From NCBI RefSeq assembly GCF_030408675.1, contig NZ_CP047200.1, positions 2,294,001 through 2,358,000 on the forward strand: a stretch of DNA of 64,000 bases, read 5' to 3'. How positions within the stretch are numbered: the stretch's first letter is position 1; every line of letters begins with the position of its first letter. Positions 1-9,311 of this stretch are shown in pieces. The stretch is from Corynebacterium durum. Lineage in GTDB: Bacteria; Actinomycetota; Actinomycetes; Mycobacteriales; Mycobacteriaceae. The position numbers and the translations under genes were made by a program. The notes beneath the pieces were generated by a model that worked only from the letters and a program-made list of their open reading frames with translations, ran no database searches and was not told the DNA's origin.

Positions 1-726
1 ACGGCCGCGCATGCATGGACGTTGGTGCACGTCAACGAGGACGGCACCCCGAACGAGGAGACGGCGTTCCGCGCGCAGGTGGAGTCCCTCGGGATTTCTA
101 CAACCCTGCTGGTGGATACATATGACATCACCAAGGGCGTGGAGACGGCCATTAAGGTGGCAGGACCCGAGCTTGGGGGCGTGCGCATCGACTCGGGCGA
201 TTTGGGCGTGCTGACCAGGCAGGTTCGCAAACAGCTTGATGATTTGGGCGCGCACAACACCAAGATTGTGGTGTCGTCTGATCTGGATGAATTTGCCATC
301 GCCGGTTTGCGTGGCGACCCGGTCGATGTGTTCGGTGTGGGCACGTCACTGGTCACCGGTTCTGGCGCACCGACGGCGGGCATGGTGTATAAGCTGGTGG
401 AGGTGGAAGGCCGCCCAGTGGCTAAGCGCTCCCGCAACAAGGCCAGCTACGGCGGCGCAAAGCGCGCTGTGCGTACCAGCCGCAACACTGGCACCGCCGT
501 GGAAGAGGTCGTATACCCCTTTGCCAACGATATCCCCACCATCGGCACGTTGACGGCCACCGAATTGACGGTGCCGCTCATGCGCAATGGCTCCGTACTG
601 GAGGGCCTGCCCAGCTTGCAGGAATCCCGCGAGTATCTGGCCGCCCAGCTGGTCACCCTGCCTTGGGAAGGACTGGCACTCTCCCGTGACGAGCCTGCAC
701 TAGCCACACGCTTTATTGGGTTTTAG
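1..726 (+). CDS. pncB: Nicotinate phosphoribosyltransferase, C-terminal part (5' end outside window)
   Basis: This is the 3' part of a nicotinate phosphoribosyltransferase, the first enzyme of the Preiss-Handler route, which makes nicotinate mononucleotide from nicotinate and PRPP. The reading frame is open from base 1, so the start lies upstream of the window; the internal ATGs near 11 and 22 are not the start. Family signatures visible are VRIDSGDLG (about residues 58-66 of the visible part), the phosphate-binding stretch VFGVGTSLVTG, and AKRSRNKASYGG. The protein ends with RFIGF just before the DinG-like helicase gene, leaving only 15 bases between them. nadE, the last step of NAD synthesis, is about 19 kb away in the same window. 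The family call is firm. Confidence 0.93.
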   Translation, partial: TAAHAWTLVHVNEDGTPNEETAFRAQVESLGISTTLLVDTYDITKGVETAIKVAGPELGGVRIDSGDLGVLTRQVRKQLDDLGAHNTKIVVSSDLDEFAIAGLRGDPVDVFGVGTSLVTGSGAPTAGMVYKLVEVEGRPVAKRSRNKASYGGAKRAVRTSRNTGTAVEEVVYPFANDIPTIGTLTATELTVPLMRNGSVLEGLPSLQESREYLAAQLVTLPWEGLALSRDEPALATRFIGF

Positions 727-741
727 GCGGTTATCGCAGCG

Positions 742-2724
742 TTGAGCTCATCCCAATCCACCCGCCCACTCAGTGCACTTCCCACTACCGCCGAGCTCCT
801 GGAAGCCGCCGTCGCAGCCCTCGGCGGCAGCCCCCGCACGGGCCAGCAGCGTATGGCGGAGGCAGTGACCCGCGCCCTGGATGTTCAGCGACACCTGGCC
901 GTGCAGGCCGGAACTGGCACCGGCAAGTCCCTGGCGTACCTGGTCCCCGCTATTCGGCACGCCCAGGCCACCGGCACCACGGTTGTGGTGTCCACCGCCA
1001 CCATCGCCTTGCAAACCCAGCTGGTGGAACGCGACCTCCCACGGCTTGCCGAGGCCCTGGAACCCCTGCTGGAGCGCGCCCCCACCTTCGCCATTCTCAA
1101 AGGCCGGTCCAACTACCTGTGCCTCAACAAACTCGCCCGCGACGAGGACCCCGATGCTCTCATCGAAGAGGAAGACCTCTCCTGGGTAGGCAAACAGGTC
1201 GCGCGCCTAGCAGACTGGGCGAATGACACCGACACCGGCGACCGCGATACCCTCAACCCGGGCGTGCCGGATCTCGCGTGGCGGCAGGTCAGCGTCACCT
1301 CTCGGGAATGCCTGGGGTCTTCCCGCTGCCCGCAGGGTGAGGATTGCTTCGCTGAACAGGCCCGCCGCAAAGCCCAGAAGGTGGATGTGGTGGTCACCAA
1401 CCACGCCATGCTCGCCATTGACGCCCTTTCCGAGGTGAGTATCCTCCCGGAGCATGACGTGGTGATCATCGACGAGGCCCACGAACTCGACGGCCGCATC
1501 ACCGCCGTCGCCACCGCCGACCTGTCCGTCACCGCCCTCACCCTGGCTGCCAAGCGCGCCGGGAAGCTGGGCGGCACCAAGGATCACGACGTGAAGGTGA
1601 CCGACCTTGCCAAGGAACTCGACGACGCCCTGGGTACCTGCAACGACGGCCGCTGGACAACCCTCCCCGAGCAGGTGCAACCCCCGCTGCGCGCACTTAC
1701 CGACGCCCTGACGTCCCTGCGGTTCGCCATTGCCACCGCCCCGGATGGCGAGGGAACCAATGATCCCGAGAAGAACGCGGAACGCACTTCCCTCTCGGCA
1801 CACCTGCAGGAACTGCACGATTCGATTATTCGCATGCTGGAAGTGTTCGCGGAGGATGATCCCGCCAAACAGCGGGATGTCGTGTGGCTGACCCGTGATG
1901 ACCGTCGCGGGGACTCCCTCAAGGTGGCGCCACTGTCAGTGGCTGGGCTGCTGCACAGCCAACTGTTTCTCGACAACACGGTAGTGTTGGCCAGCGCGAC
2001 CCTTACCATTGGCGGCAATTTCAACGCCATGGCCGCCAGCTGGGGCTTGCCGAAAGGCAGCTGGGACAGCCTGGATGCGGGCACCCCGTTTGACCCGGCG
2101 AAGTCGGGGATTTTGTATTCCACCCGCCACCTTCCCCAGCCGGGGCGGGATGGTCTGTCGGAGGAGTTCTTGGACGAACTGGCCAGCTTGATCACTGCCG
2201 CCGGTGGACGCACGCTGGGGTTGTTTTCCTCCCGACGCGCGGCGGTGCAGGCCACGGAGGCGATGCGGGCGCGGTTGCCTTTTGATATTTTCTGCCAGGG
2301 TGATGATTCGACTGGGGTGTTGGTGGACAAGTTTGCCAAGGATGAGAATTCCTGTCTGTTTGGCACGTTGTCGCTGTGGCAGGGCGTGGATGTACCGGGG
2401 AGTTCGTGTTCCCTTGTGGTGATCGACCGGATTCCTTTTCCGCGCCCTGATGATCCGTTGCTGCAAGCCCGGAAGGAGGCTGCCGACGCGGAGGGCCGGA
2501 ATGGTTTCATGGAGGTTGCCGCCACACATGCGGCGTTGTTGATGGCGCAGGGCGCAGGGCGTTTGCTGCGGCATGTGACGGATCGTGGTGTGGTGGCTGT
2601 GTTGGATAGCCGTTTTGCTACGAAACGTTATGGTGGTTTTTTGCGCAGTTCTATGCCAGCATTGTGGCCAACAAGCGATATCGCTGTTGTGACGGCGGCG
2701 TTACGTAGATTGGTTGCTAGCTAA
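742..2724 (+). CDS. dinG: DinG-family ATP-dependent DNA helicase (XPD-like, Fe-S)
   Basis: A 660-residue superfamily 2 helicase of the DinG/XPD type, expected to unwind DNA 5' to 3' during repair. The Walker A motif GTGTGKS is at residues 57-63 and a DEAH box occurs in IIDEAHEL. Between them lie four cysteines (in LCLNK, ECLGSSRC and EDCF), the expected spacing for the 4Fe-4S cluster of this family. The C-terminal helicase half contains SATLTIGG, GLFSSRRAA, LWQGVDVPG and QGAGRLLR. The start is a TTG at 742 with no strong ribosome binding site, so the exact start is uncertain. The gene follows pncB closely and may be co-transcribed with it. Confidence 0.9.
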   Translation: MSSSQSTRPLSALPTTAELLEAAVAALGGSPRTGQQRMAEAVTRALDVQRHLAVQAGTGTGKSLAYLVPAIRHAQATGTTVVVSTATIALQTQLVERDLPRLAEALEPLLERAPTFAILKGRSNYLCLNKLARDEDPDALIEEEDLSWVGKQVARLADWANDTDTGDRDTLNPGVPDLAWRQVSVTSRECLGSSRCPQGEDCFAEQARRKAQKVDVVVTNHAMLAIDALSEVSILPEHDVVIIDEAHELDGRITAVATADLSVTALTLAAKRAGKLGGTKDHDVKVTDLAKELDDALGTCNDGRWTTLPEQVQPPLRALTDALTSLRFAIATAPDGEGTNDPEKNAERTSLSAHLQELHDSIIRMLEVFAEDDPAKQRDVVWLTRDDRRGDSLKVAPLSVAGLLHSQLFLDNTVVLASATLTIGGNFNAMAASWGLPKGSWDSLDAGTPFDPAKSGILYSTRHLPQPGRDGLSEEFLDELASLITAAGGRTLGLFSSRRAAVQATEAMRARLPFDIFCQGDDSTGVLVDKFAKDENSCLFGTLSLWQGVDVPGSSCSLVVIDRIPFPRPDDPLLQARKEAADAEGRNGFMEVAATHAALLMAQGAGRLLRHVTDRGVVAVLDSRFATKRYGGFLRSSMPALWPTSDIAVVTAALRRLVAS

Positions 2725-2765
2725 ATTGATACCGACCGATATTCTAGCCGCAAGTGAGAAGCTCA

Positions 2766-2783
2766 CGCCCCCTTTTGGGGGTG
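2766..2783 (+). terminator. Hairpin after the DinG-like gene
   Basis: CGCCCCC and GGGGGTG pair around a TTTT loop, 42 bases after the helicase stop codon. There is no T run after it, so termination is only a possibility. The rest of 2725-2897 shows nothing else I can name. Confidence 0.35.
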
Positions 2784-2897
2784 CCGAAAATGTGGCATAA
2801 AACCTTTTTGTACACTAATTTCCCGGTCATTCCCTGGTGATTTATTTATCCCCACCAAGGTCTGTTTTTGCCCGGTTTTCTGTTGTACGGTGAGCCA

Positions 2898-3536
2898 ATG
2901 AGTGATTTTTCCTGGCCAATACCGTTCACACCGCTATCCAATGAGAGAGTTGCGCTCCGCGCCTTGCGCATAGAAGACGCAGATGCTGTTTATGAGGCAG
3001 CCATAGATCCGCAAATGCAGCGTTTTACTCCCATTCCCCTTGAATACAGCCGTTCCATGGCAGTGGAGTTCATTAACAAGCACAGCAGGCCACAATCAAG
3101 CCTGGTCTGGGCGATTGAGCTTGCCGACAACCCAGGCCGTTACGCCGGGAATATTATGCTGAAGCTGCAGTCGGAAAAGAACCGCAACGTGCTTGCCGAT
3201 TACAACACAGCCCCCTGGGCGCGGCGGCGCGGCACCATGACACAAGCGCTGCAACTTGTGCTGGATCACGCATTTAACAACTATATTCACCGGGTTGAAC
3301 TTCGCGCCACCCTGGATAACACACCATCGCGCACTGTCGCGGAAAGAAATGGCTTCGTATTTGAAGGCGTGGCCCGTGATAGCGAATATATTCGTGGCGA
3401 TTTTCACGATGTTGTGGTGTACGCCAAGATCGCCAGTGACCACCAGCTAATGCCACCGAAGGCTTACAATTCCCCGCAATTGAAATCTGCATTCACTCAG
3501 GGTTCCCCGGTGCCTGTACGGAATTTCCGTTTTTAA
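2898..3536 (+). CDS. GNAT N-acetyltransferase, RimJ/RimL type
   Basis: A 212-residue acetyltransferase of the RimJ/RimL branch, which transfers acetyl groups from acetyl-CoA to protein N-termini or small amines; the substrate is unknown. It shows ERVALRALRIEDADAVYEA near the N-terminus, a run resembling the acetyl-CoA site (APWARRRGTMTQAL) and the typical ending ELRATLDNTPSRTVAERNGF followed by FEGVARDSEYIRG. The ATG at 2898 is preferred over the upstream TTG at 2868, because the extra ten residues do not look conserved. Its end overlaps the convergent YwiC-like gene by four bases. Confidence 0.82.
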   Translation: MSDFSWPIPFTPLSNERVALRALRIEDADAVYEAAIDPQMQRFTPIPLEYSRSMAVEFINKHSRPQSSLVWAIELADNPGRYAGNIMLKLQSEKNRNVLADYNTAPWARRRGTMTQALQLVLDHAFNNYIHRVELRATLDNTPSRTVAERNGFVFEGVARDSEYIRGDFHDVVVYAKIASDHQLMPPKAYNSPQLKSAFTQGSPVPVRNFRF

Positions 3537-4336
3537 TTGTTCAACAATGCCACAATGACGACGGCAAGTGTTGACGCGCCTTCCCACAGGCCCACAACCT
3601 TAGGTGTCCATTTTTTGCCGCGATGCGCCACCGACCACGGCATCCACCATGCCCTGACAGCGAGCACCGCGAAGACCACAACGCTCCACCACGACGCGTA
3701 CCCAACAGCCGATAGGGCTGCAGCAACCGCCGTAACGACGCAGTGGTAGACCACCGAGCCGACAAACCACACATGGTCACCGCGCTCACGAATCAACGTT
3801 TTCACGTAGGGAATCGTCCCCACAAAATACAACGCCACCAACGCCGTGATCGTCCACAGGCGCGCATCTAGGGTCGCCCCCACTACGCTGGACACCAGCG
3901 GAACCATCACGCAACTCGCCAGCACCGTCGCCTCCCCGGACAGCAGCGACCGTGGCCTGCGCCGATACATCTCCCACACAGCAACCCCCACCAGCGGAGC
4001 AAACACCACGCCCCACAGCACCACAGCCGGGTGCATCGCCACGACGATTATCGACGCCGCGGCAGACACACCGCCGTAAGTGGCAAGGGGACGTCGAAAA
4101 GCGGCCTTACGCGGACCCCTAGCCTTCACCCACAGCCCCAGGGCGAAGAACGCAAAATAGCCGGTCATCCACGCAACGGCCAGCGGAAGATGAATCCACG
4201 ACGGGCCAGCCAGACCCACGCCCAGCAGCAGTGGAACCGTCACCATTACCCACGCACCATGCTGGTCGGGAACCCAACCAGTGTTTTTGCGCTTCTTCCG
4301 AGGCTTCTTCTGAGTCTTGGGCGCTTCCGTCGTCAT
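3533..4336 (-). CDS. YwiC-like family membrane protein
   Basis: A 267-residue integral membrane protein of the YwiC-like family, whose biochemical function is not established. A basic, lysine-rich N-terminus (TQKKPRKKRKN) is followed by GWVPDQHGAWVM, the conserved opening of this family, and then about seven to eight hydrophobic segments ending in LWEGASTLAVVIVALLNN. The GAWVM block and overall length match the family well. It is convergent with the GNAT gene. One exact copy of the dispersed 11-mer TTATCGACGCC lies inside it at 4048-4058. Confidence 0.8.
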   Translation of the reverse strand: MTTEAPKTQKKPRKKRKNTGWVPDQHGAWVMVTVPLLLGVGLAGPSWIHLPLAVAWMTGYFAFFALGLWVKARGPRKAAFRRPLATYGGVSAAASIIVVAMHPAVVLWGVVFAPLVGVAVWEMYRRRPRSLLSGEATVLASCVMVPLVSSVVGATLDARLWTITALVALYFVGTIPYVKTLIRERGDHVWFVGSVVYHCVVTAVAAALSAVGYASWWSVVVFAVLAVRAWWMPWSVAHRGKKWTPKVVGLWEGASTLAVVIVALLNN

Positions 4337-4426
4337 TGTCGCTCCTCACATCACATGAAAAACCGGCCAGAGTAGCGTGTTACCCGTAGCCGGTTTCAGT
4401 GTAGTCGCAGTAGCGTTAGGGCTGCC

Positions 4427-5155
4427 TTAGGTCCCCGCCGGAATCACACCCAACGCGATGGGGCGTCGCACACACATCAGGTACGCCACCATCATGATGA
4501 CTTGGATGACAGGAAAGACCAGTAACAAGGCAAAATAGGTAAAGTTAGCAACACAATACACGACGGCGACGAGCAACCACAGGCCAATGGACTTCCCTGG
4601 ATTATCCACAAACGCCTGCCAGCCACGAACAAACGCTTCCGCTATCGTGCTGCCAGGCTCAGCTGCTGCGAACGGGACGTACATGAGCAGCACCATAACG
4701 ATCAGGCCGGGGATCACGAACATCACCAAACCCACGCCAACAATCACAACCACAGACAGCAGAGTGAAAAACGGGGTGAGCAGGCCACGCAGGGCGAAAA
4801 ACGACCCAATGGTGATCACCTCGCCCTGACACTGTCGGTACGCATTGCGCACGGAATTCAGCCAAAAAACCAGGGCTGCAGCCGCGCTAGCGCACAGCAG
4901 GAGGAAAAAGATCCAGGCAAAAGCCGAGCCAAGTATCGTGCCTTCTTGTATGCGGACGTCAAAAAAGTCCTCAGCAGCTACAACACCGAACATTGGAATC
5001 AGGGTGATGAAGGGAACCAGCGATAAAAACAGCACCGCTCCCATGGCCGTCGCCCACGGAATCCACTGCTGACCAACATGCCTTACCCCGATACTGATGG
5101 CATCAGCGACATTCAGTGTCGACGTTCCCGCTACTGCTGATTCCATGGTTGCCAA
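4427..5155 (-). CDS. Multi-pass membrane protein, paralogue 3 of a tandem set
   Basis: A 242-residue hydrophobic protein with about six membrane segments. It opens with the motif shared by its two upstream neighbours, STLNVADAISIGVRHVGQQWIPW, which reads as LN-x-x-D-x-I-S followed by a QW-[IV]-PW helix start. The middle holds NSVRNAYRQCQGE and FFALRGL, also shared with the paralogues, and then FVRGWQAFVDNPGKSIGLW. I cannot assign a function. Its start overlaps the end of the upstream gene by about 25 bases, which suggests translational coupling; ATG 5146 is an alternative start. All three genes run on the minus strand. Confidence 0.72.
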   Translation of the reverse strand: MATMESAVAGTSTLNVADAISIGVRHVGQQWIPWATAMGAVLFLSLVPFITLIPMFGVVAAEDFFDVRIQEGTILGSAFAWIFFLLLCASAAAALVFWLNSVRNAYRQCQGEVITIGSFFALRGLLTPFFTLLSVVVIVGVGLVMFVIPGLIVMVLLMYVPFAAAEPGSTIAEAFVRGWQAFVDNPGKSIGLWLLVAVVYCVANFTYFALLLVFPVIQVIMMVAYLMCVRRPIALGVIPAGT

Positions 5156-6306
5156 CCGGTCCCAGGTTGACCTCCACCTTGATCGTTGCCGCCCTGCTGG
5201 ACACCGTAACCATAGCCCTGGTTCGGGGGCTGCTGTCCGCCTTGCTGCGCGTTTCCACCAGGCTGCGGGTAGCCGGTCTGGCCATATCCTGTTTGACCAT
5301 AGCCTGCTTGGTTATAACCTGGCTGGCCATACCCAGGCTGGCTGTATCCGCTCTGGGTACCACCAGTTGGGTCGTACCAAGGCTGTGTGCCGGGAGCTTG
5401 CATAGTGGGAGCTTGTGAACCAGGAGCGCCCGGGCCATATCCACCTGCGTGTGTGTCCTGACTGCCCACGCCCTGTGGCAAGACGATGGGCATTTGTTTG
5501 CACATACGGTAGGCGACTGCAAGGACAATCATCTGAAGAGGTGCAGTCACTAGCGTGCCTAACACCAACGCGCCACCCAAGAGGTTGATGAGGTAACACA
5601 CAACTACCAGCAGGATCGATTGTCCCATATTGTTCTTAAACGCCCTGAAACCGTCACCAAAAATCTCGCCAATACTGGCGTTAGGGTTGGCAAAGGCAGC
5701 AACCATCACGTACATCCACATGATGACCAAGACAATGGCCCCTAATCCGAACGTAAGCAGCGCCACTGGCAGAATGGCAATACCCATCACAATCTGCACG
5801 AGGAAGGGTTTGCCCAGACCTGAGATCCTAAAGAAATCGGTGGTTTTGATCACTTCGCCCTGGGTCATGCGGAGGGCATTGCGGTAGGAGTTCAGTGTGA
5901 AGATCACGAGCAGCACCATGCCCACGACCATGATGAGCATGAAAGCTATAGAGATCCCACCCAGGGCGAATGGGTTGAAGGCAGGCTCGGTGGTGGTGTT
6001 GTTGTAGCTGTTATAGCTGTCGTAGCTGTCATAACGTGAGTATGAAGAGCTGGTTGCGGATTCCTCCATTGAGATGATCCACCCCAACAGTGCGAAGTAC
6101 ATGATGAAAAAAGGAACACCAAAAGCAATAGCAACGATCACCGAGGACAGCACCCACGGCACCCACTGCCTAGTAAAGTGATTCCATGCAATGCTCAGTG
6201 CATCCGACATGTTCAGCGTTTCGATGCCCATCTGACCAGACTGCTGCTGGCCAAACGCCTGTTGCCCATAGGGCTGAGGATAAGATTGAGGATTATTCAC
6301 AGTCAT
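5131..6306 (-). CDS. Membrane protein with Gly/Tyr/Gln-rich C-terminal tail, paralogue 2
   Basis: A 391-residue protein with the same membrane core as its neighbours: ETLNMSDALSIAWNHFTRQW, then NSYRNALRMTQGEVIKTTDFF, then FRAFKNNMGQSILL. It has two additions. The N-terminus carries a short PQ/GQ-rich run (about residues 5-25). The last roughly 100 residues are a low-complexity tail of repeats such as GYGQ, PGYNQ and TGYGQ, rich in Gly, Tyr, Gln and Pro, probably cytoplasmic and disordered. A Ser/Tyr/Asn-rich loop (SRYDSYDSYNSYNN) follows the first membrane segment. Function unknown. Similar tails in other proteins drive self-association; that it does so here is inference. Confidence 0.75.
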   Translation of the reverse strand: MTVNNPQSYPQPYGQQAFGQQQSGQMGIETLNMSDALSIAWNHFTRQWVPWVLSSVIVAIAFGVPFFIMYFALLGWIISMEESATSSSYSRYDSYDSYNSYNNTTTEPAFNPFALGGISIAFMLIMVVGMVLLVIFTLNSYRNALRMTQGEVIKTTDFFRISGLGKPFLVQIVMGIAILPVALLTFGLGAIVLVIMWMYVMVAAFANPNASIGEIFGDGFRAFKNNMGQSILLVVVCYLINLLGGALVLGTLVTAPLQMIVLAVAYRMCKQMPIVLPQGVGSQDTHAGGYGPGAPGSQAPTMQAPGTQPWYDPTGGTQSGYSQPGYGQPGYNQAGYGQTGYGQTGYPQPGGNAQQGGQQPPNQGYGYGVQQGGNDQGGGQPGTGWQPWNQQ

Positions 6307-6319
6307 ATAACCTTAGACG

Positions 6320-7027
6320 CTAATTCGCTACGACAAGGTTACGCCCTGTCACCATGAGGTAGCCAACAACCAATGCGATGTTTGCTAGGGGAATCGTCAC
6401 CAGGTTACCTATGCCCAATACCAGAGAACCTGCAAGGCCAATCAGACCAAGGAGCACAGCAAGGAGAATTGATTGCCCAATGTTGTTTTTGAACGCCGCG
6501 AACCCCTCAGAAAATGCCCTACCCACGGTAGAGTTATTGATGACAGCCGCTACAGGAACATACATCAGCGCAAACATGGCGATGATACCAGGGATGACGA
6601 ATAGCAACATACCTATATAGATAATGATTCCACAGAGAATACTCACAATAAGCGGAGTCGCCAGACCTGAGAACTTGAAGAAATCCCCCACCGCAATGGT
6701 CTCGCCTTGGGTTACGCGGAAGGCATTTCGATAGCTATTAATCGAGTAGACAACGGCAACAACCCACATAAGGATGTAGAAGATCGCCATTGCCACAAGG
6801 CCCACACCGCTGGGTTCCGTCGTTTGCGTCGTGCTGAATGTCGTGGTCTCGGTCTTTGTCGTAGCCGTTGCCAAAACAATCACCATCATCACGGCGAAAA
6901 GCACAAAGATGGACGCCATCAGAGCAAGCATTGACAGCACCCACGGCACCCACTGGCGTGAGAAGTGCCGCCATGCAACACTTATCACATCTGAAGCATT
7001 TAGCGTTGGAAAACTTTGAGGGTTCAT
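6320..7027 (-). CDS. Multi-pass membrane protein, paralogue 1 of a tandem set
   Basis: A 235-residue protein and the first gene of the three-paralogue cluster. It opens with TLNASDVISVAWRHFSRQWVPW, then has about six membrane segments, with NSYRNAFRVTQGE and FAAFKNNIGQSILL shared with paralogue 2. A Thr-rich loop (KTETTTFSTTQTTEP) follows the first membrane segment, in the same place as the loop of paralogue 2. The next gene starts only 13 bases downstream, so the three genes are probably one operon starting from the AT-rich region at 7028-7190. No recognised function. Confidence 0.72.
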   Translation of the reverse strand: MNPQSFPTLNASDVISVAWRHFSRQWVPWVLSMLALMASIFVLFAVMMVIVLATATTKTETTTFSTTQTTEPSGVGLVAMAIFYILMWVVAVVYSINSYRNAFRVTQGETIAVGDFFKFSGLATPLIVSILCGIIIYIGMLLFVIPGIIAMFALMYVPVAAVINNSTVGRAFSEGFAAFKNNIGQSILLAVLLGLIGLAGSLVLGIGNLVTIPLANIALVVGYLMVTGRNLVVAN

Positions 7028-7193
7028 AAATTTTAACTTATAACACTATGACACTTTTTTACTAAAAATCAGCGATTCCCACAGCGCTCCCCAACCCTCT
7101 ATTTAGGCAGTTTCAAAGCTAAAACAGCAGGTCAAAAACCGCGCTGCTTATATGACCACACACCGCAATTAATTTGCTGCACAATAGCTATAT

Positions 7194-7928
7194 TTATGGA
7201 GTGGGAACAGCAACCACTGTCAACGACCCCGGATCAACCTCTGTATACCCGGCATCACGGACTGGCACAGCGTCAGCACGCGCACACTGCTTGTCAAACT
7301 CCTCCGCAGAAATCTCACGAACCTGCAGGTCAAACCCGCGCTCAGCCCACTGCAACACCCACTCGGGCGGCATCGCCGCAGCCAGCAGCATCGCACCATG
7401 CCCCACCTGCGCCGCCGCCTTCCCCAGCGTCATACCCAGGTCGCGCTGCGCAAATACTGTAGGTACGTCCAGCCGCAGCGGACCCGGGGCGTCGTCAGGC
7501 AGGTCCGTGCCACCGATCTGCAGTCGGGACACCAGCGGATGCGTATCGACGACCGCCGTGGGCACGCATGCACGCGCCTTCGCCGTCCCGCTTTCCACCG
7601 TCACCCCCGGCACGTCATGCACATTATCCCAGGCGGTATTGCGGGCACGGCGAGCGATTTTGCGGATCCGCGCACCATACCAGCTTTGTAACGCCTCAGC
7701 GTAGGCAGTGTCGCCGCCCGCACGGTCGTCTAAACAGCACGCCACCGTGGCCTTGGCGGCAGCCTCTAGCAGGTCCGTTTTCGCCGGTGGATTCACCTTG
7801 GGAATGTTCAGGATGATCGGCATGGACTGCACAGTTGACGGGTCATCCGGGTTTTCCCCGTCACGATCGTCTGCCATGCAGCGTTGCAGGCGCTCGTGGG
7901 CTTTCAGCAGCAACGTGGGATCCATCAC
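7194..7928 (-). CDS. Peptidyl-tRNA hydrolase PTH2-like protein
   Basis: A 244-residue protein whose C-terminal half looks like the PTH2 fold, which in archaea and eukaryotes releases peptides from stalled peptidyl-tRNA. The clearest signature is RDLGMTLGKAAAQVGHGAML (about residues 160-180), similar to the PTH2 motif in which a Lys, a Gln and a His follow the first strand. The ending DAGYTEVDPGSLTVVAV matches the usual last strand. The N-terminal 100 residues are less conserved. The start codon overlaps the serB stop in an ATGA arrangement, so the two are translationally coupled. The activity is not proven in corynebacteria. Confidence 0.68.
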   Translation of the reverse strand: MMDPTLLLKAHERLQRCMADDRDGENPDDPSTVQSMPIILNIPKVNPPAKTDLLEAAAKATVACCLDDRAGGDTAYAEALQSWYGARIRKIARRARNTAWDNVHDVPGVTVESGTAKARACVPTAVVDTHPLVSRLQIGGTDLPDDAPGPLRLDVPTVFAQRDLGMTLGKAAAQVGHGAMLLAAAMPPEWVLQWAERGFDLQVREISAEEFDKQCARADAVPVRDAGYTEVDPGSLTVVAVPTP

Positions 7929-9208
7929 TGCTCCAGGGGGACGCGGCGGAACGACCCATCGTCCAGGTCCGCCTCGTCAATCTCATCGCGGGAAATACCC
8001 AGGATGTATAGCACTTCGTCCAAGAAAGGATGGTTCACCGAGGCGTCCGCGACCTCCTGAAGCGCAGGCTTGGCGTTAAACGCGATACCCAGCCCCGCCG
8101 CAGAAAGCATGTCAATGTCATTGGCACCATCGCCCACGGCCACGGTCTGATGCAGCTGCATGCCGGAATCCTCAGCAAACTCCGTCAAAAACTCTGCCTT
8201 CGCCGCGCGGTCCACCACCTTGCCGATCACCCGGCCAGTGAGTTTCCCGTCCACAATTTCCAGCGTGTTGGCGCGAGTGTAATCCAATTCCAGCTCCTGC
8301 GACAATCCCTCTAGGACCTGGATAAAACCCCCAGATACCACTGCCGTCTTATACCCCATACGCTTCAACGTACGGATGGTGGTGCGTGCGCCGGGAGTCA
8401 GCTGAATGGCATTAGCAACCTGGTCAATCACGGACACGTCCAAGCCTTTCAGTGTGGCCACACGCTCCCGCAACGACTGCTCAAAATCCAGTTCGCCACG
8501 CATAGCACGTTCGGTCACCGCAGCCACCTCGGCTTCTTTGCCCGCGTAGGAGGCGAGCATTTCAATCACTTCACCAGTGATCAACGTGGAATCGCAGTCA
8601 AAGCAGATCAGGCGCTTTGAGCGGCGCACCAGCCCCGCGCGCTCAATCGCAATATCCACCCCAATCTCACGGGTGAGTTCCGCCAATGCTTTACGCAGCG
8701 CCACACCACCGCCCGGTTTGGGGTCAGCAACGGTAACTTTCAGTTCCAGGCCGGTCACTGGATAGTCGGCAATACCACGGATGGTGTCAATGTTGGCACC
8801 GTAGTCGGCCAGTGTTTGACCGATACGGGAGATGTGTGAGGCAGTGACTGGGGCACCGAGAACAACCACCGCGTGCGTCGATAAGGGGCGTGCAAAGTGC
8901 AGGTCACCTTTAAGTTCCACAGTGACTTTCTGACCGTATGCTTTGAGGGTTTCGGTCAGCCCTTCGGTGAGGGTGTCAGCGCGGTCGGCATTGATGCCCA
9001 CCAGGGCCGCAAGATTGAGTCGCCCCCTAAACAGTGACTGTTCCACGTCCAAAAGCTGGACGCGGTACGCGGATAACACGCGGAAGAATGCGCCGGAGAC
9101 GCCTGGGCGGTCCGCACCCGCCACTGTGATCACCGCTGGGCTAAGGCCCGGGGTGAGGTTTACCGTAATGTCGTGCATGGTGTCGGTCGTTTCGGTCACG
9201 AGCGTCAT
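7925..9208 (-). CDS. serB: Phosphoserine phosphatase
   Basis: A 427-residue phosphoserine phosphatase, the last step of serine synthesis. The N-terminal half holds ACT-like regulatory domains (VITVAGADRPGVSGAFFRVL at about 26-45, and a second near 113-160). The HAD catalytic domain begins with CFDCDSTLITGE, with nucleophile Asp204 and general acid Asp206, and continues with VVSGGF and the metal-binding VAVGDGANDIDML. Length fits the actinobacterial two-ACT SerB form. The first ATG at 9208 is used; ATG 9178 is an alternative. It lies downstream of the ctaD terminator and upstream of the PTH2-like gene. Confidence 0.93.
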   Translation of the reverse strand: MTLVTETTDTMHDITVNLTPGLSPAVITVAGADRPGVSGAFFRVLSAYRVQLLDVEQSLFRGRLNLAALVGINADRADTLTEGLTETLKAYGQKVTVELKGDLHFARPLSTHAVVVLGAPVTASHISRIGQTLADYGANIDTIRGIADYPVTGLELKVTVADPKPGGGVALRKALAELTREIGVDIAIERAGLVRRSKRLICFDCDSTLITGEVIEMLASYAGKEAEVAAVTERAMRGELDFEQSLRERVATLKGLDVSVIDQVANAIQLTPGARTTIRTLKRMGYKTAVVSGGFIQVLEGLSQELELDYTRANTLEIVDGKLTGRVIGKVVDRAAKAEFLTEFAEDSGMQLHQTVAVGDGANDIDMLSAAGLGIAFNAKPALQEVADASVNHPFLDEVLYILGISRDEIDEADLDDGSFRRVPLEQ

Positions 9209-9235
9209 TGTCTCACGATCATCACGGCAGATACG

Positions 9236-9274
9236 ACATCACCCCCGGTCGGACCAACCAACCGGGGGTGATGT
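9236..9274 (-). terminator. Strong hairpin terminator between ctaD and serB
   Basis: A perfect 14-bp inverted repeat (ACATCACCCCCGGT and its complement, 9236-9249 and 9261-9274) with an 11-base loop lies just after the ctaD stop codon. It would end the ctaD transcript ahead of serB. The T run after it is poor. Confidence 0.7.
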
Positions 9275-9311
9275 GTGCGTAGCAAGAGCAGGCAAACCCT
9301 TGTGGGCGAAC

